A DNA stretch of 64,000 bases from CAIYRG01 sp036273455 (lineage in GTDB: Bacteria > Pseudomonadota > Alphaproteobacteria > Micropepsales > Micropepsaceae). The stretch lies in NCBI GenBank assembly GCA_036273455.1, contig DASUHP010000142.1:4144-68143 (forward strand), written 5' to 3'. This document shows, one piece after another, positions 1-9,048 of this stretch. The notes under the pieces are model-generated. The model saw only the letters and a list, made by a program, of their open reading frames with translations, was not told the DNA's origin and searched no databases. The translations under genes and the position numbers were made by a program. Within the stretch, counting starts at the first letter, position 1; each line of letters starts with the position of its first letter.

Positions 1-1069
1 CCTGCGGCCGGCTATAGGGTGGTTCATCGTTGCGCGGTTTCTCTCCCGCGTGCAGAAGTGCATAGCGGCTGGCCGAGAGGCGGCCATGAATATGGGTGAT
101 CGCACGGCGATAGGGTTCATCCGCCTTTTGCGGGGAGACGCCGGTATTTTTTGCCGCAAGCTCGTTGAGCCCTTTCGTGACCGGCACGAATTCATCCGAG
201 ATCGACAACTCGCGCCCCAGGAGATGGAGCTGTTCGAGATAGTGATCGAACAGATTGGATGAAAAGCGCCGGACGGCATATTCCAGACTCGCCGCCGAGA
301 CGAATGGATTCCCGTCGCGGTCGCCGCCGACCCAGGAACCCACTTGCAGAATTGCCGGTAGCGGACCCTGAAGCCCGAAGCTTTCGGCAATCTTGCGCTT
401 CACTGCGGGCAATTGCGTCGTAAAAGTTCGGGCGAGAATGGCCGCCGCATTATTGATTTCGTCGGTGACGTGAATGCGTTCGGGGCGCAACATCCGGGTC
501 TGCCACAGGGTGCGGATTTCGCGCTTCAGACGAGTTTCGATTTCCGCCTGGCGCGTCGTGCTGGACGCATAATGCTGAAGCAGCGGCAGCAGTTCCGCGA
601 TCGCAGACTCGCGCTCGATGATGCTCTGGCGGCGCACTTCGGTGGGATGCGCCGTGATGACCGGCGCAATCAGCGTACCCGCGAGATATTCGTAAACCCG
701 CTCCGCGGTCATGTCCTGCCGCTGCCGGATGCGGTCAAGCGGCCCCTGATCACCCGCCGCGGCTTCGCAACGGATGATGTAATCGTCTGCGATATTGGCG
801 AGCTGGGAAAAAATCGCGAATGCGCGAATCAGTACGACCAGATCGCGGTTCGCCAGATAGCCGAGGCGGCGAATCTGCGAGACTGCCGGGCGGCCCTGCC
901 GATGCTCATTGACGACGTGGCGGCGCAGTCCCTCGACGCGGTCAAATGCAGCCTGGCCAAGTTGTTCCCGGATAACCTCGCCGAGCTGACGCCCGAGCAG
1001 GCGGATCAACTCCCGGCTCGTGGCATCGACCGGGTTCTGCTGGAGGACGTGCAATTGCCGTTCGGCCAT
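1..1069 (-). CDS. ppc: Phosphoenolpyruvate carboxylase, N-terminal part (cut by window edge)
   Basis: Makes oxaloacetate from phosphoenolpyruvate and bicarbonate, replenishing the TCA cycle in the cytosol. My reverse-strand translation gives an uninterrupted frame of about 356 residues that starts MAERQLHVLQ and runs off the left edge. It contains the family motif VITAHPTEVRRQSI (with the catalytic His) and the glycine-rich GSWVGGDRDGNPFV. The ATG is preceded by GGAAGGGCAAG, a good ribosome site. Family members are about 900 residues, so roughly 60% lies outside the window. It lies downstream of tldD on the same strand, 72 bases away, and may be cotranscribed. Identity is firm from the two motifs; the missing part cannot be judged. 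Confidence 0.93.
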   Translation of the reverse strand, partial: MAERQLHVLQQNPVDATSRELIRLLGRQLGEVIREQLGQAAFDRVEGLRRHVVNEHRQGRPAVSQIRRLGYLANRDLVVLIRAFAIFSQLANIADDYIIRCEAAAGDQGPLDRIRQRQDMTAERVYEYLAGTLIAPVITAHPTEVRRQSIIERESAIAELLPLLQHYASSTTRQAEIETRLKREIRTLWQTRMLRPERIHVTDEINNAAAILARTFTTQLPAVKRKIAESFGLQGPLPAILQVGSWVGGDRDGNPFVSAASLEYAVRRFSSNLFDHYLEQLHLLGRELSISDEFVPVTKGLNELAAKNTGVSPQKADEPYRRAITHIHGRLSASRYALLHAGEKPRNDEPPYSRPQ

Positions 1070-1141
1070 CTTGCCCTTCCAAACGCCGGGCCGAGCGGCC
1101 CCGTTCCAAGGGTCGCGGAAGAGGAATCCAGGCGGCGTTGA

Positions 1142-2566
1142 TTACGCCGCGGTTCCGCCCACCGTCAGGGCGTCGATTCGCAAGGTCGGCTGGCCGACGC
1201 CAACTGGCACGCTTTGGCCATTCTTGCCGCAGGTGCCGATACCGCTGTCGAGCTTCATGTCGTTGCCGATCATGGAGACGCGCGTCATCGCGTCCGGTCC
1301 ATTGCCGATCAGGGTTGCGCCCTTGATCGGTTCGCCGATTTTGCCGTCGCGGATGCGATAGGCCTCGGTGCAGGAAAACACGAATTTTCCGCTGGTAATG
1401 TCGACCTGGCCACCGCCGAATTGGACGGCGTAGATGCCTTCCTTGACCGAGGCGAGGATTTCTTCGGGCGTGTGCTTGCCGGCCAGCATGTACGTGTTGG
1501 TCATGCGCGGCATCACCGGGCTGGCAAAGGATTCGCGGCGGCCATTGCCGGTGGGCGCCATGCCCATCAGCCTGGCATTCATCCGGTCCTGCATATAGCC
1601 TTTGAGAATGCCGTCTTCGATGAGGACCGTCGACGAAGTCGGGGTTCCCTCGTCATCAATGCTGAGCGAGCCGCGGCGCTCCGAAATGGTTCCATCGTCC
1701 ACGACCGTCACGCCGGGCGAGGCAACGCGCTGGCCCAGGAGCCCGGCAAAGGCCGAAGTTTTCTTGCGGTTGAAATCGCCTTCCAGACCGTGTCCGACGG
1801 CTTCGTGCAGCAGGATGCCGGGCCAGCCGGAGCCGAGCACAACCGTCATTTCGCCGGCCGGAGCTGGAATGGACTGTAAATTGACCAGGGCGCTGCGCAA
1901 GGCTTCGTCCACGCCGGCTTTCCAATAGGAGGGGTCGATATAGTCGGTATAGGCCCTGCGGCCACCGCCACCGTAAAAACCAGTCTCCTGGCGGCCATTT
2001 TCTTCCACCACTATATGGACCGAAAGCCGAACCAGCGGACGGACATCGCGATAGGTTTCACCGCCCGGCCGGATGATTTCCACCACCTGCCATTCCCCAG
2101 CCAGTGTACAGGAAACCTGCTTCACACGTGAATCCCTGCTCCGCGCATAGGCATCGACTTCGCCCATGAGCTTCACTTTGGCTTCGAAAGGCGCCGAATC
2201 GAGTGGGCTGTCGTCGGTATAAAGGTGGACGTTCGAGCGCGCCGGACCACCTGCAAGCACGCCGGAATGGCCAAGCTTGACCACACTGATGGCGTCGGCA
2301 GCCCGGGCGATGGCGGGTTCCGAAAGTTCGGAGGCGTGTGCGTAGCCGGTCGCTTCCCCCGCGACACCCCGCAAACCGAAGCCCTGGGTCGTGTCGTAAG
2401 TCGCCGCCTTGAGTCGCCCGTCATCGAACGAAAAGCTCTCCGTCTGGCGATATTCGAGGAAGAGTTCGCCGTCATCGGCACCCTTCAGCGCATTGTCCAC
2501 AAGCGATTGGACACGGTTCCGCTGCATGCCGGTTTGGGTGAAAAACAGATTGTCGGGGTTCGTCAT
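1142..2566 (-). CDS. tldD: TldD metalloprotease
   Basis: TldD works with TldE/PmbA as a zinc protease that degrades unfolded peptides and, in some bacteria, matures microcins or CcdA. The 474-residue product has the usual family length. The zinc motif HEAVGH lies at residues 254-259, and the C-terminal half has the typical ISERRGSLSIDDEGTPT and KNGQSVPVGVGQPTLRI segments. No signal peptide is seen, which fits a cytosolic enzyme. It is transcribed divergently from the cytochrome oxidase operon across about 220 bases, an arrangement common in alphaproteobacteria. The partner TldE is not in the window. Confidence 0.95.
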   Translation of the reverse strand: MTNPDNLFFTQTGMQRNRVQSLVDNALKGADDGELFLEYRQTESFSFDDGRLKAATYDTTQGFGLRGVAGEATGYAHASELSEPAIARAADAISVVKLGHSGVLAGGPARSNVHLYTDDSPLDSAPFEAKVKLMGEVDAYARSRDSRVKQVSCTLAGEWQVVEIIRPGGETYRDVRPLVRLSVHIVVEENGRQETGFYGGGGRRAYTDYIDPSYWKAGVDEALRSALVNLQSIPAPAGEMTVVLGSGWPGILLHEAVGHGLEGDFNRKKTSAFAGLLGQRVASPGVTVVDDGTISERRGSLSIDDEGTPTSSTVLIEDGILKGYMQDRMNARLMGMAPTGNGRRESFASPVMPRMTNTYMLAGKHTPEEILASVKEGIYAVQFGGGQVDITSGKFVFSCTEAYRIRDGKIGEPIKGATLIGNGPDAMTRVSMIGNDMKLDSGIGTCGKNGQSVPVGVGQPTLRIDALTVGGTAA

Positions 2567-2783
2567 GGCAAACTCGCGAGGGTGGGCTTAGGTGTATATA
2601 GGAAAGGGGTGGCGATCCGTCACGCAAACGGCCGAACAATTTGCCGATTCGGCTAACCATGAAACGAACCGCGTGGCATCAGGTCGCAATGACTTGGGTT
2701 CCTTAAGCACCCTAAATCGCGGCTTGGCACACGCGGTCACGCAGGCGGGAAGCCGGCGCCCGAAGTGCAAGGGAGGGGCTTTT

Positions 2784-3623
2784 ATGATGCGCAGGTTCGC
2801 AGGTTTCGCGACATTATTGGCAGTGATGCTGCCGGTGGCCGCCATCGCGCAGACGGTGATGGGACAACCGACACCCTGGCAAGTTGGTTTGCAGGCGCCT
2901 GGGGCTGACCGGATGCGCGACATCATCAGCCTGCACACCTTCGTTCTTTATATCATCAGTTTCATCAGCCTGTTTGTCGGGGGGCTGTTGATCTGGATCA
3001 TGATCCGGTTCAATGCGACCGCCAACCCAACGCCCTCGGCCACCACCCACAACTCCACGCTGGAAGTTCTGTGGACGATCGTGCCGGTACTGATTCTAGT
3101 GGCGATCGCCATTCCGTCATTTCGCCTGCTGTATTTCGAGGACGTGATTCCGAAGCCCGACATGACGATCAAAGCGATCGGCAAGCAGTGGTTTTGGACG
3201 TACCAGTATCCCGATAACGGCAACTTCCAGTTCGATGCATTGCGCATTCCGGACCGACGTTCGGCGCCTGCCGTGCCAAATGGCCCGCCACGCATGCTCG
3301 GCACCACGAACCATGTGGTCGTTCCGGTCAATAAACTCGTCAGGGTGCTGACGACCGGTGCGGATGTGATCCATTCCTGGGCAATACCGGCCTTTGGCGT
3401 GAAAATGGACGCCGTTCCGGGCCGCATCAACGCGACCTGGTTCAAAGCCGACACCATCGGAACCTATTACGGGGAATGTTCGGAATTGTGCGGCGCCAAT
3501 CATGCATTCATGCCGATCACCGTGGACGTGGTGAGCCAGGCCGATTTCGACATGTGGGTGCAACAGGCCAAGACCAAATTTGCCTCCGCCGGCGCGCCGA
3601 CCCGCGTCGCGGCCGAGCAGTAG
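2784..3623 (+). CDS. ctaC: Cytochrome c oxidase subunit II
   Basis: Receives electrons from cytochrome c at the CuA centre of the aa3 oxidase. The 279-residue protein begins with a signal peptide (MMRRFAGFATLLAVMLPVAA), followed by two membrane helices and a periplasmic cupredoxin domain. CuA ligands are visible as Cys232-x3-Cys236-x3-His240-x2-Met243 in YGECSELCGANHAFM, with an upstream His in DVIHSWAIPAFG. An upstream in-frame extension exists, but the ATG chosen sits 8 bases after GGGAGGGG and directly gives the signal peptide. It is the first gene of the oxidase operon; the subunit I gene follows after 15 bases. No C-terminal cytochrome c domain, so this is a plain aa3-type subunit. Confidence 0.97.
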   Translation: MMRRFAGFATLLAVMLPVAAIAQTVMGQPTPWQVGLQAPGADRMRDIISLHTFVLYIISFISLFVGGLLIWIMIRFNATANPTPSATTHNSTLEVLWTIVPVLILVAIAIPSFRLLYFEDVIPKPDMTIKAIGKQWFWTYQYPDNGNFQFDALRIPDRRSAPAVPNGPPRMLGTTNHVVVPVNKLVRVLTTGADVIHSWAIPAFGVKMDAVPGRINATWFKADTIGTYYGECSELCGANHAFMPITVDVVSQADFDMWVQQAKTKFASAGAPTRVAAEQ

Positions 3624-3638
3624 GGGAGCGAGAAATCC

Positions 3639-5261
3639 ATGGCACACGATCACGTTGCACACGCGCATGCCGAACACGCCCACCATCCGACGGGATGGCG
3701 GCGTTGGGTGTATTCGACGAACCACAAAGATATCGGGACGATGTATCTCATCTTCGCGATTATCGCGGGGTTGGTCGGCGGCGCATTCTCAATGGCGATT
3801 CGCGCCGAGCTGATGTATCCGGGCCTGCAGGTATTCAGCGAACCGCATACCTATAATGTGATGGTGACGGGACACGCGCTGATCATGATCTTCTTCATGA
3901 TCATGCCGGCGATGATCGGTGGCTTCGGCAACTGGTTGACGCCGCTGATGATCGGCGCACCGGACATGGCGTTCCCGCGCATGAACAATATTTCGTTCTG
4001 GCTGCTGCCGTTCTCTTTCACGCTGCTGATTCTGTCGATGTTCGTGGAAGGCGATTCGGGCGGGCAGGGCGTCGGCGGTGGCTGGACGCTTTATGCGCCG
4101 CTTTCGACCTATGGATCGCCCGGTCCGGCAATGGATCTGGCGATCTTTTCGATCCATATCGCGGGGGCGTCCTCAATCCTCGGCGCCATCAACTTCATCA
4201 CCACGATCTTCAACATGCGAGCGCCCGGCATGACGCTGCACAAGATGCCGCTGTTCGTGTGGTCAATTCTGGTGACGACATTCCTGTTGCTTTTGTCGCT
4301 GCCGGTTCTGGCCGGCGCCATCACGATGTTGCTGACCGACCGGCATTTCGGCACCACGTTCTTCAATCCGGCCGGTGGCGGCGATCCGATCCTGTTCCAG
4401 CACCTGTTCTGGTTCTTCGGGCATCCTGAAGTGTACATTCTCATTGTGCCCGGATTTGGGATGATCAGTCAGGTTGTGTCGACTTTTTCGAGAAAGCCGG
4501 TGTTCGGCTATCTCGGCATGGCCTACGCGATGGTCGCCATCGGCTTCATCGGCTTCGTCGTCTGGGCGCACCACATGTACACGGTGGGTCTGACCGTCGA
4601 TACCAAGGCCTATTTCGTATTCGCGACCATGGTGATCGCGGTCCCGACCGGGGTGAAGATCTTTTCCTGGATCGCGACGATGTGGGGCGGATCGATCAGC
4701 TTCCGTACGCCGATGCTGTGGGCAGTCGGGTTCATTTTCCTGTTCACCGTTGGCGGTGTGACCGGCGTCGTTCTGGCCAATGCCGGTGTCGATGTCGTGC
4801 TGCAGGACACCTATTACGTCGTCGCCCACTTCCACTACGTGCTGTCGCTGGGCGCAGTGTTCGCGATTTTCGCCGGCTGGTACTACTGGTTCCCGAAAAT
4901 CACCGGCTACATGTACAACGAGACGCTCGGCAAGCTGCATTTCTGGACCATGTTCATTGGGGTGAACATCGCATTCTTCCCAATGCATTTCCTTGGTCTT
5001 GCCGGGATGCCACGGCGCTATGTCGATTACCCGGACGCCTTTGCCGGCTGGAACTATGTCTCGTCCATCGGCGCGTTCATCTCCGGGTTCGGGGTGCTGA
5101 TATTCCTGGTGTGCATGGCGGAGGCCTTCATGCGTAAGCGCGTTGCGGCCGATAATCCGTGGGGCGCGGGCGCGACGACACTGGAATGGACGCTGTCCTC
5201 ACCTCCGCCGTTCCACACCTATAACGATCTGCCGCAGATCGCTGATACTGCCCATCCCTGA
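3639..5261 (+). CDS. ctaD: Cytochrome c oxidase subunit I
   Basis: Catalytic heme a/heme a3-CuB subunit that reduces oxygen and pumps protons in the inner membrane. The product is 540 residues with about 12 hydrophobic helices, the normal size. Visible signatures are the low-spin heme His in MVTGHALIMIFFM, the His-Tyr pair and pump glutamate in FFGHPEVYILIVPGFG, the CuB pair VWAHHMYTVGL, the heme a3/heme a histidines in AHFHYVLSLGAVF, and D-channel residues in the NWLTPLMIGAPDMAF segment. These mark a class A1 enzyme. The N-terminus is unusually histidine-rich (MAHDHVAHAHAEHAHH). It lies between ctaC and ctaB, all on one strand. Confidence 0.98.
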   Translation: MAHDHVAHAHAEHAHHPTGWRRWVYSTNHKDIGTMYLIFAIIAGLVGGAFSMAIRAELMYPGLQVFSEPHTYNVMVTGHALIMIFFMIMPAMIGGFGNWLTPLMIGAPDMAFPRMNNISFWLLPFSFTLLILSMFVEGDSGGQGVGGGWTLYAPLSTYGSPGPAMDLAIFSIHIAGASSILGAINFITTIFNMRAPGMTLHKMPLFVWSILVTTFLLLLSLPVLAGAITMLLTDRHFGTTFFNPAGGGDPILFQHLFWFFGHPEVYILIVPGFGMISQVVSTFSRKPVFGYLGMAYAMVAIGFIGFVVWAHHMYTVGLTVDTKAYFVFATMVIAVPTGVKIFSWIATMWGGSISFRTPMLWAVGFIFLFTVGGVTGVVLANAGVDVVLQDTYYVVAHFHYVLSLGAVFAIFAGWYYWFPKITGYMYNETLGKLHFWTMFIGVNIAFFPMHFLGLAGMPRRYVDYPDAFAGWNYVSSIGAFISGFGVLIFLVCMAEAFMRKRVAADNPWGAGATTLEWTLSSPPPFHTYNDLPQIADTAHP

Positions 5262-5274
5262 GGACTGACCGGCA

Positions 5275-6222
5275 ATGACCACAGCGATTGAAGATCGGCA
5301 TTCGGTAGCCCTCGCAGAAAGCGAGTTCGCGACGGTTGCCGATTATTTCGCGCTGCTGAAGCCCCGGGTGATGTCTCTGGTTCTGTTTACCGCGGTTGCC
5401 GGTCTGGTGTTGGCGCCGGGCCACGTGCCACTCGCCACCGCCCTGACGGCACTGTTGTGCATTGCGGTCGGAGCCGGTGCCTCCGGCGCGCTCAATATGG
5501 CCTATGACGGCGATATCGACGCGCTGATGTCGCGGACAATCGGGCGCCCGGTTCCGCAGGGCCGCATCACCGCCGGGTCTGCCACGGGATTTGGAATCGT
5601 CATGTCCATAGGCGCAGTGACGACCATGGGCTTGTTGGTGAATCCGGTCGCGGCGGCGCTTTTGGCCTTCACCATTGCCTTTTACGTTCTGATTTACACC
5701 GCATGGCTCAAACGCCGGACGCCGCAGAATATTGTTATCGGCGGTTTGGCCGGAGCGTTGCCACCAGCGATCGGCTGGGCCTCCGTCACAGGTTCCCTGG
5801 CCATTCCGCCACTGGTGCTGGTCGCGATCATATTCCTGTGGACGCCGGCGCATTTCTGGGCGCTGTCGCTGTACCGCACCTCCGATTATGTCAGGGCACG
5901 GGTGCCAATGTTGCCGGTGATCTCCGGCAAGCGCGAGACACGGCGGCAGATTGTGCTCTATGCGGTTCTGACCGTGATCGCGGGATTCGCGCCTCTGGCA
6001 CTGGGTTTTGCCGGGCCGGTTTTCGGCGCTGTCAATGGGCTCCTGGGCGGCTGGTTCGTAGTTCAAAGTCTAATGGTCGCGGTTGAGCGCGACGAAACGC
6101 GTGAGCCACAAGCGCGTCGTCTGTTCGGAATTTCCATCCTCTATCTGTTCGCGGTGTTCGCGGCGGTGTTGCTGGAGCAGGCGGCGGGCATTGCGCCGTT
6201 GACGCCCCTGATTGGACGATGA
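5275..6222 (+). CDS. ctaB: Protoheme IX farnesyltransferase (heme o synthase)
   Basis: Adds a farnesyl group to protoheme to form heme o, the precursor of heme a for the oxidase encoded around it. The 315-residue membrane protein of the UbiA superfamily has about eight or nine helices. The first Asp-rich prenyl-diphosphate motif is NMAYDGDIDALMSRT, followed by the family hallmark GRPVPQGRI. The length is normal. It begins 13 bases after ctaD, and its stop overlaps the start of the small CoxF-like gene, which indicates translational coupling within the oxidase operon. Confidence 0.96.
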   Translation: MTTAIEDRHSVALAESEFATVADYFALLKPRVMSLVLFTAVAGLVLAPGHVPLATALTALLCIAVGAGASGALNMAYDGDIDALMSRTIGRPVPQGRITAGSATGFGIVMSIGAVTTMGLLVNPVAAALLAFTIAFYVLIYTAWLKRRTPQNIVIGGLAGALPPAIGWASVTGSLAIPPLVLVAIIFLWTPAHFWALSLYRTSDYVRARVPMLPVISGKRETRRQIVLYAVLTVIAGFAPLALGFAGPVFGAVNGLLGGWFVVQSLMVAVERDETREPQARRLFGISILYLFAVFAAVLLEQAAGIAPLTPLIGR

Positions 6223-6362
6223 ATGATGATGGCGACCGTCAGCAGCGTTTCGAACGTGCCCGGCGGATGCGCAATTACGCTATCGCTGGCGTGCTTTTGT
6301 TCCTGGTTCTGCTGTTCTTCTTCATGACGATTGTGAGGCTGGGGGGGCATGTCGCGGATTAG
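6219..6362 (+). CDS. CoxF-like small cytochrome oxidase assembly protein
   Basis: A 47-residue open frame begins at an ATG overlapping the ctaB stop by four bases (ATGA) and ends 14 bases inside ctaG. Its product, MNDDGDRQQRFERARRMRNY followed by one hydrophobic helix (about residues 21-41), is a single-span membrane protein with a basic cytosolic N-terminus. In many alphaproteobacteria a short single-helix CoxF protein lies exactly here, between ctaB and ctaG, and the RxxRRMRNYAI start fits that group. The precise role is not established; the position suggests a part in assembling the oxidase. It is shorter than many automated gene-length cut-offs. Confidence 0.8.
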   Translation: MNDDGDRQQRFERARRMRNYAIAGVLLFLVLLFFFMTIVRLGGHVAD

Positions 6363-6948
6363 CCGGCGTTTGAGACTGACGCGCAATCACGCCGTGTTCG
6401 CAAGCTGCGCTGTCGTGGTCGCCGCGATGGTCGGCGCGACCTATGCGGCGGTACCGCTGTATTACGTGTTCTGTCGCGCCACCGGATATGGCGGGACTCC
6501 CAACCGTGCGGCTGCGGCCCCGGGGGCGACCGGCTCGCGCCTGATGACGGTCCGTTTCGACACCAATGTCGATCCGAAACTGCCCTGGACATTCGTTCCA
6601 GAACAGAGATCGGTGAAGGTGCGCATCGGCCAGGATCAACTGGTGTTCTTTCGCGCCGTGAACAATTCGAATGTACCGATCACCGGGCATGCCGCCTTTA
6701 ATGTCGAGCCCGATTATGCCGCCCGGTATTTTTCCAAAATCCAGTGCTTTTGCTTCACCGAGCAACGGCTCAATCCGGGGCAGGTGGCAGAGATGCCGGT
6801 CTCGTTCTTCATTTCGCCGAAACTCCTCGCCGATCACGAAGAGGACAAGGTTTCGGAGATGACGCTTTCCTACACATTCTATCCTTCGGCCACGCAGAAT
6901 ACGGGCAATAAAACCGCGTCCGCGCCTGTGACTGGCAAGGGTGGCTGA
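6349..6948 (+). CDS. ctaG: Cytochrome c oxidase assembly protein CtaG/Cox11
   Basis: Copper chaperone that delivers Cu(I) to the CuB site of subunit I. The 199-residue protein has one N-terminal membrane anchor (residues about 14-38) and a periplasmic beta domain. The conserved copper-binding Cys pair is present in KIQCFCFTEQRLNPGQ, followed by the typical MPVSFFISP segment. It overlaps the CoxF-like frame and is followed 15 bases later by ctaE. The C-terminus carries a Lys/Ala-rich tail, as often seen. Function is assigned from the CFC motif, length and operon. Confidence 0.96.
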   Translation: MSRISRRLRLTRNHAVFASCAVVVAAMVGATYAAVPLYYVFCRATGYGGTPNRAAAAPGATGSRLMTVRFDTNVDPKLPWTFVPEQRSVKVRIGQDQLVFFRAVNNSNVPITGHAAFNVEPDYAARYFSKIQCFCFTEQRLNPGQVAEMPVSFFISPKLLADHEEDKVSEMTLSYTFYPSATQNTGNKTASAPVTGKGG

Positions 6949-6963
6949 TCCAAGGGGGTACAT

Positions 6964-7875
6964 ATGGCGCACGGCGAAGTTCATCACGATTACCATTTGG
7001 TCACGCCCAGCCCGTGGCCGATCGTCGGCGCATTTGGCGCCTTTCTGATGCTGATCGGCGCGGTGTTCTGGATGAACTCCGCCTATACCGGGTTCTGGGG
7101 GTTGCCGGTGAATGGCCAGCCCTGGATTTTCCTGATTGGTCTCGCGGTTGTGCTCTACACCATGGCGGGTTGGTGGCGCGATGTCGTGCGCGAGTCGGTG
7201 GTGCTCGGCGATCACACCCCGGTCGTCAAACTCGGCCTGCGCTACGGCATGATCCTGTTCATCGCCTCTGAGGTGATGTTCTTCTTCGCCTGGTTCTGGG
7301 CGTTTTTTAATTCCGCGCTGTTCCCCAAAGATGTTTCGATTGGCCAATGGCCGCCGCAGGGTATCGTCACCTTTGATCCCTGGCACTTTCCACTGCTCAA
7401 TACGCTGATCCTGCTGACCTCGGGCGCGACGGTGACATGGGCGCATCATGAGATTCTGAACAACGACCGCAAGGGCGCCATTCAGGGTCTCATCGTGACC
7501 ATCCTTCTTGGGATGAGCTTCACCGCGGTGCAGGCTTATGAATACAGCCACGCGACCTTCACCTTCGGGCTGAATCACGCGATGCTGATGCCGCTCACCG
7601 ATCCCGCTCACATGTCGCTGACCGCCGGCGTTGGCAATCTTACCGCGATCTACGGCACGACATTTTTCATGGCGACCGGCTTCCACGGCGCACATGTCAT
7701 CATCGGGACGACCTTCCTGATCGTGTGCCTCGCGCGGGCGATTGCGGGCCATTTCAGGCCATCGCGGCATTTCGGTTTCGAAGCCGCTGCCTGGTATTGG
7801 CACTTCGTCGACGTGGTGTGGCTGTTCCTGTTCGCCTGCATTTATGTCTGGGGTGCCAGCGCCGTTGTCGAATGA
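6964..7875 (+). CDS. ctaE: Cytochrome c oxidase subunit III
   Basis: Third core subunit of the aa3 oxidase; it stabilises subunit I and helps proton uptake. The 303-residue product has seven hydrophobic helices. Family landmarks include YHLVTPSPWPIVGAFG near the start, MILFIASEVMFFFAWFWAFF in helix III, TWAHHEILN and GFHGAHVIIGTTFLI near the end, with a C-terminal WYWHFVDVVWLFLF. The start at ATG follows AAGGGGGTACAT. This completes the three-subunit core of the oxidase; the DUF983 gene follows with overlap or a short gap, depending on which start is real. Confidence 0.97.
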   Translation: MAHGEVHHDYHLVTPSPWPIVGAFGAFLMLIGAVFWMNSAYTGFWGLPVNGQPWIFLIGLAVVLYTMAGWWRDVVRESVVLGDHTPVVKLGLRYGMILFIASEVMFFFAWFWAFFNSALFPKDVSIGQWPPQGIVTFDPWHFPLLNTLILLTSGATVTWAHHEILNNDRKGAIQGLIVTILLGMSFTAVQAYEYSHATFTFGLNHAMLMPLTDPAHMSLTAGVGNLTAIYGTTFFMATGFHGAHVIIGTTFLIVCLARAIAGHFRPSRHFGFEAAAWYWHFVDVVWLFLFACIYVWGASAVVE

Positions 7876-7906
7876 TGGGCCAACAGCGGCGGTCTACGCG
7901 ACGCTG

Positions 7907-8236
7907 ATGTCGCGTTGTCCCCGATGTGGCCGGGGGCGGCTGTTTCGCGGCTTTCTTGATGTCGCGACCGCATGTTCGGTCTGTGGCTTGAGTTACGCCC
8001 GGTTTGAAGCGGGCGACGGCCCGGCGGTGTTCGCGATCCTGATTGTCGGCGCGATTGTCGCCGGTGGCGCGCTGGTGACCGAAGTGAATTTCCGGCCGCC
8101 CTATTGGTTGCAGGGCGCGATTTGGGGTCCTGCAGTTGTCATTCTGTCGCTGGGTCTGCTGCGACCGCTCAAGGCCGGGCTGATTGCGCTGCAGTACAAA
8201 CACCGGGCCGAAGAGGGCCGTCTCGCCCAAAAATGA
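7907..8236 (+). CDS. DUF983 membrane protein with zinc ribbon
   Basis: A small inner-membrane protein that accompanies cytochrome oxidase operons in many alphaproteobacteria; its function is unknown. The 109-residue product starts with a zinc-ribbon-like pair of CxxC motifs (RCPRCGRG and ACSVCGL), followed by two hydrophobic helices and a short basic tail. The ATG used gives MSRCPRCG directly. A TTG at 7865, overlapping the ctaE stop, would add 14 residues (starting SNDGPTAAVYATL) and would fit the longer N-terminus of several relatives, so the true start is open. It sits between ctaE and SURF1. Confidence 0.85.
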   Translation: MSRCPRCGRGRLFRGFLDVATACSVCGLSYARFEAGDGPAVFAILIVGAIVAGGALVTEVNFRPPYWLQGAIWGPAVVILSLGLLRPLKAGLIALQYKHRAEEGRLAQK

Positions 8237-8307
8237 CGCTGTCACGGGGCGTTGCGCTCACGGTTTCGCGGCTTTGATGGCGCCGTCGACAGTGCTTTAA
8301 CGGCGGC

Positions 8308-9018
8308 ATGATGCGGTTTCGTCCCCTGCTCGTGCCCACACTATTTGTAGTGCCGGGGCTTGCTCTCTTGATTGGCCTTGGCGTCTGGCAAATAGCCCGC
8401 CTGCACCAGAAAGAAGCGCTGATCGCCAGTGTCGAAACCGGGTTCAACTCCGCGCCCGAACCGCTGAGCAAGCTTTTGTCGGCAGGGGCCGCAGGCGCAG
8501 AATGGCACCATGTTCGGCTTTCAGGGCACTTTCTCCACGACAAGGAACAATATCTCTTTGCCCAGGGACCGACAGGCGCGACGGGCGTCCAGGTGGTCAC
8601 ACCTCTTGTGCAATCCGACGGCAGAATTGTCCTGGTGGACCGCGGGTTCGTTCCTGACAAGCTGCGCGATCCGGAACGGCGCGCCGAAGGGCAGATCGCT
8701 GGCCCGGTATCGTTAACGGGTGTTGTCCGGCTTCCGGATAAGCCCGGCGCCTTTACCCCAGCGCCCGACCTGAAGAGGAAGCTATGGTTTGTCAGGGATG
8801 TTCCGGCAATTGCGCGAGCCGCCGGAGTTTCGGCACTGCCGGTGCTGATCGACGCCGATGCCAGGCCCAATCCGGGTGGGTGGCCGCTCGGAGGACAGAC
8901 CAGGATCGATATACCCAATGATCATCTGCAATATGCGGTGACGTGGTTCGCGCTGGCATTGGCGCTGCTCGCCGTTTATTTCGTGTACCATCATTCGCGC
9001 GGCCGGCTGACGCTCTGA
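8308..9018 (+). CDS. SURF1 family cytochrome oxidase assembly protein
   Basis: SURF1 (Shy1) helps insert heme a into subunit I of the oxidase. The 236-residue protein has an N-terminal helix (LFVVPGLALLIGLGVWQIAR) and a C-terminal helix (AVTWFALALALLAVYFVYHH) bracketing a periplasmic domain. The family motifs GVWQIARLHQKEAL and LVDRGFVP are intact. It follows DUF983 after about 70 bases and is the last oxidase-assembly gene of the cluster; thrC starts 30 bases later and is probably read from the same transcript. Confidence 0.93.
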   Translation: MMRFRPLLVPTLFVVPGLALLIGLGVWQIARLHQKEALIASVETGFNSAPEPLSKLLSAGAAGAEWHHVRLSGHFLHDKEQYLFAQGPTGATGVQVVTPLVQSDGRIVLVDRGFVPDKLRDPERRAEGQIAGPVSLTGVVRLPDKPGAFTPAPDLKRKLWFVRDVPAIARAAGVSALPVLIDADARPNPGGWPLGGQTRIDIPNDHLQYAVTWFALALALLAVYFVYHHSRGRLTL

Positions 9019-9048
9019 AGCCGCATTTGTGTGAGGCGGAACAGAGCC

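Noticed and set aside
413..1141. Long plus-strand open frame of 242 codons at the left edge
   Set aside because: It is the shadow of ppc on the minus strand; only the minus-strand translation has the TAHPTE and GGDRDGNP motifs.
6322..7803. 493-codon minus-strand open frame
   Set aside because: Antisense to ctaG and ctaE; composition is a typical high-G+C shadow.
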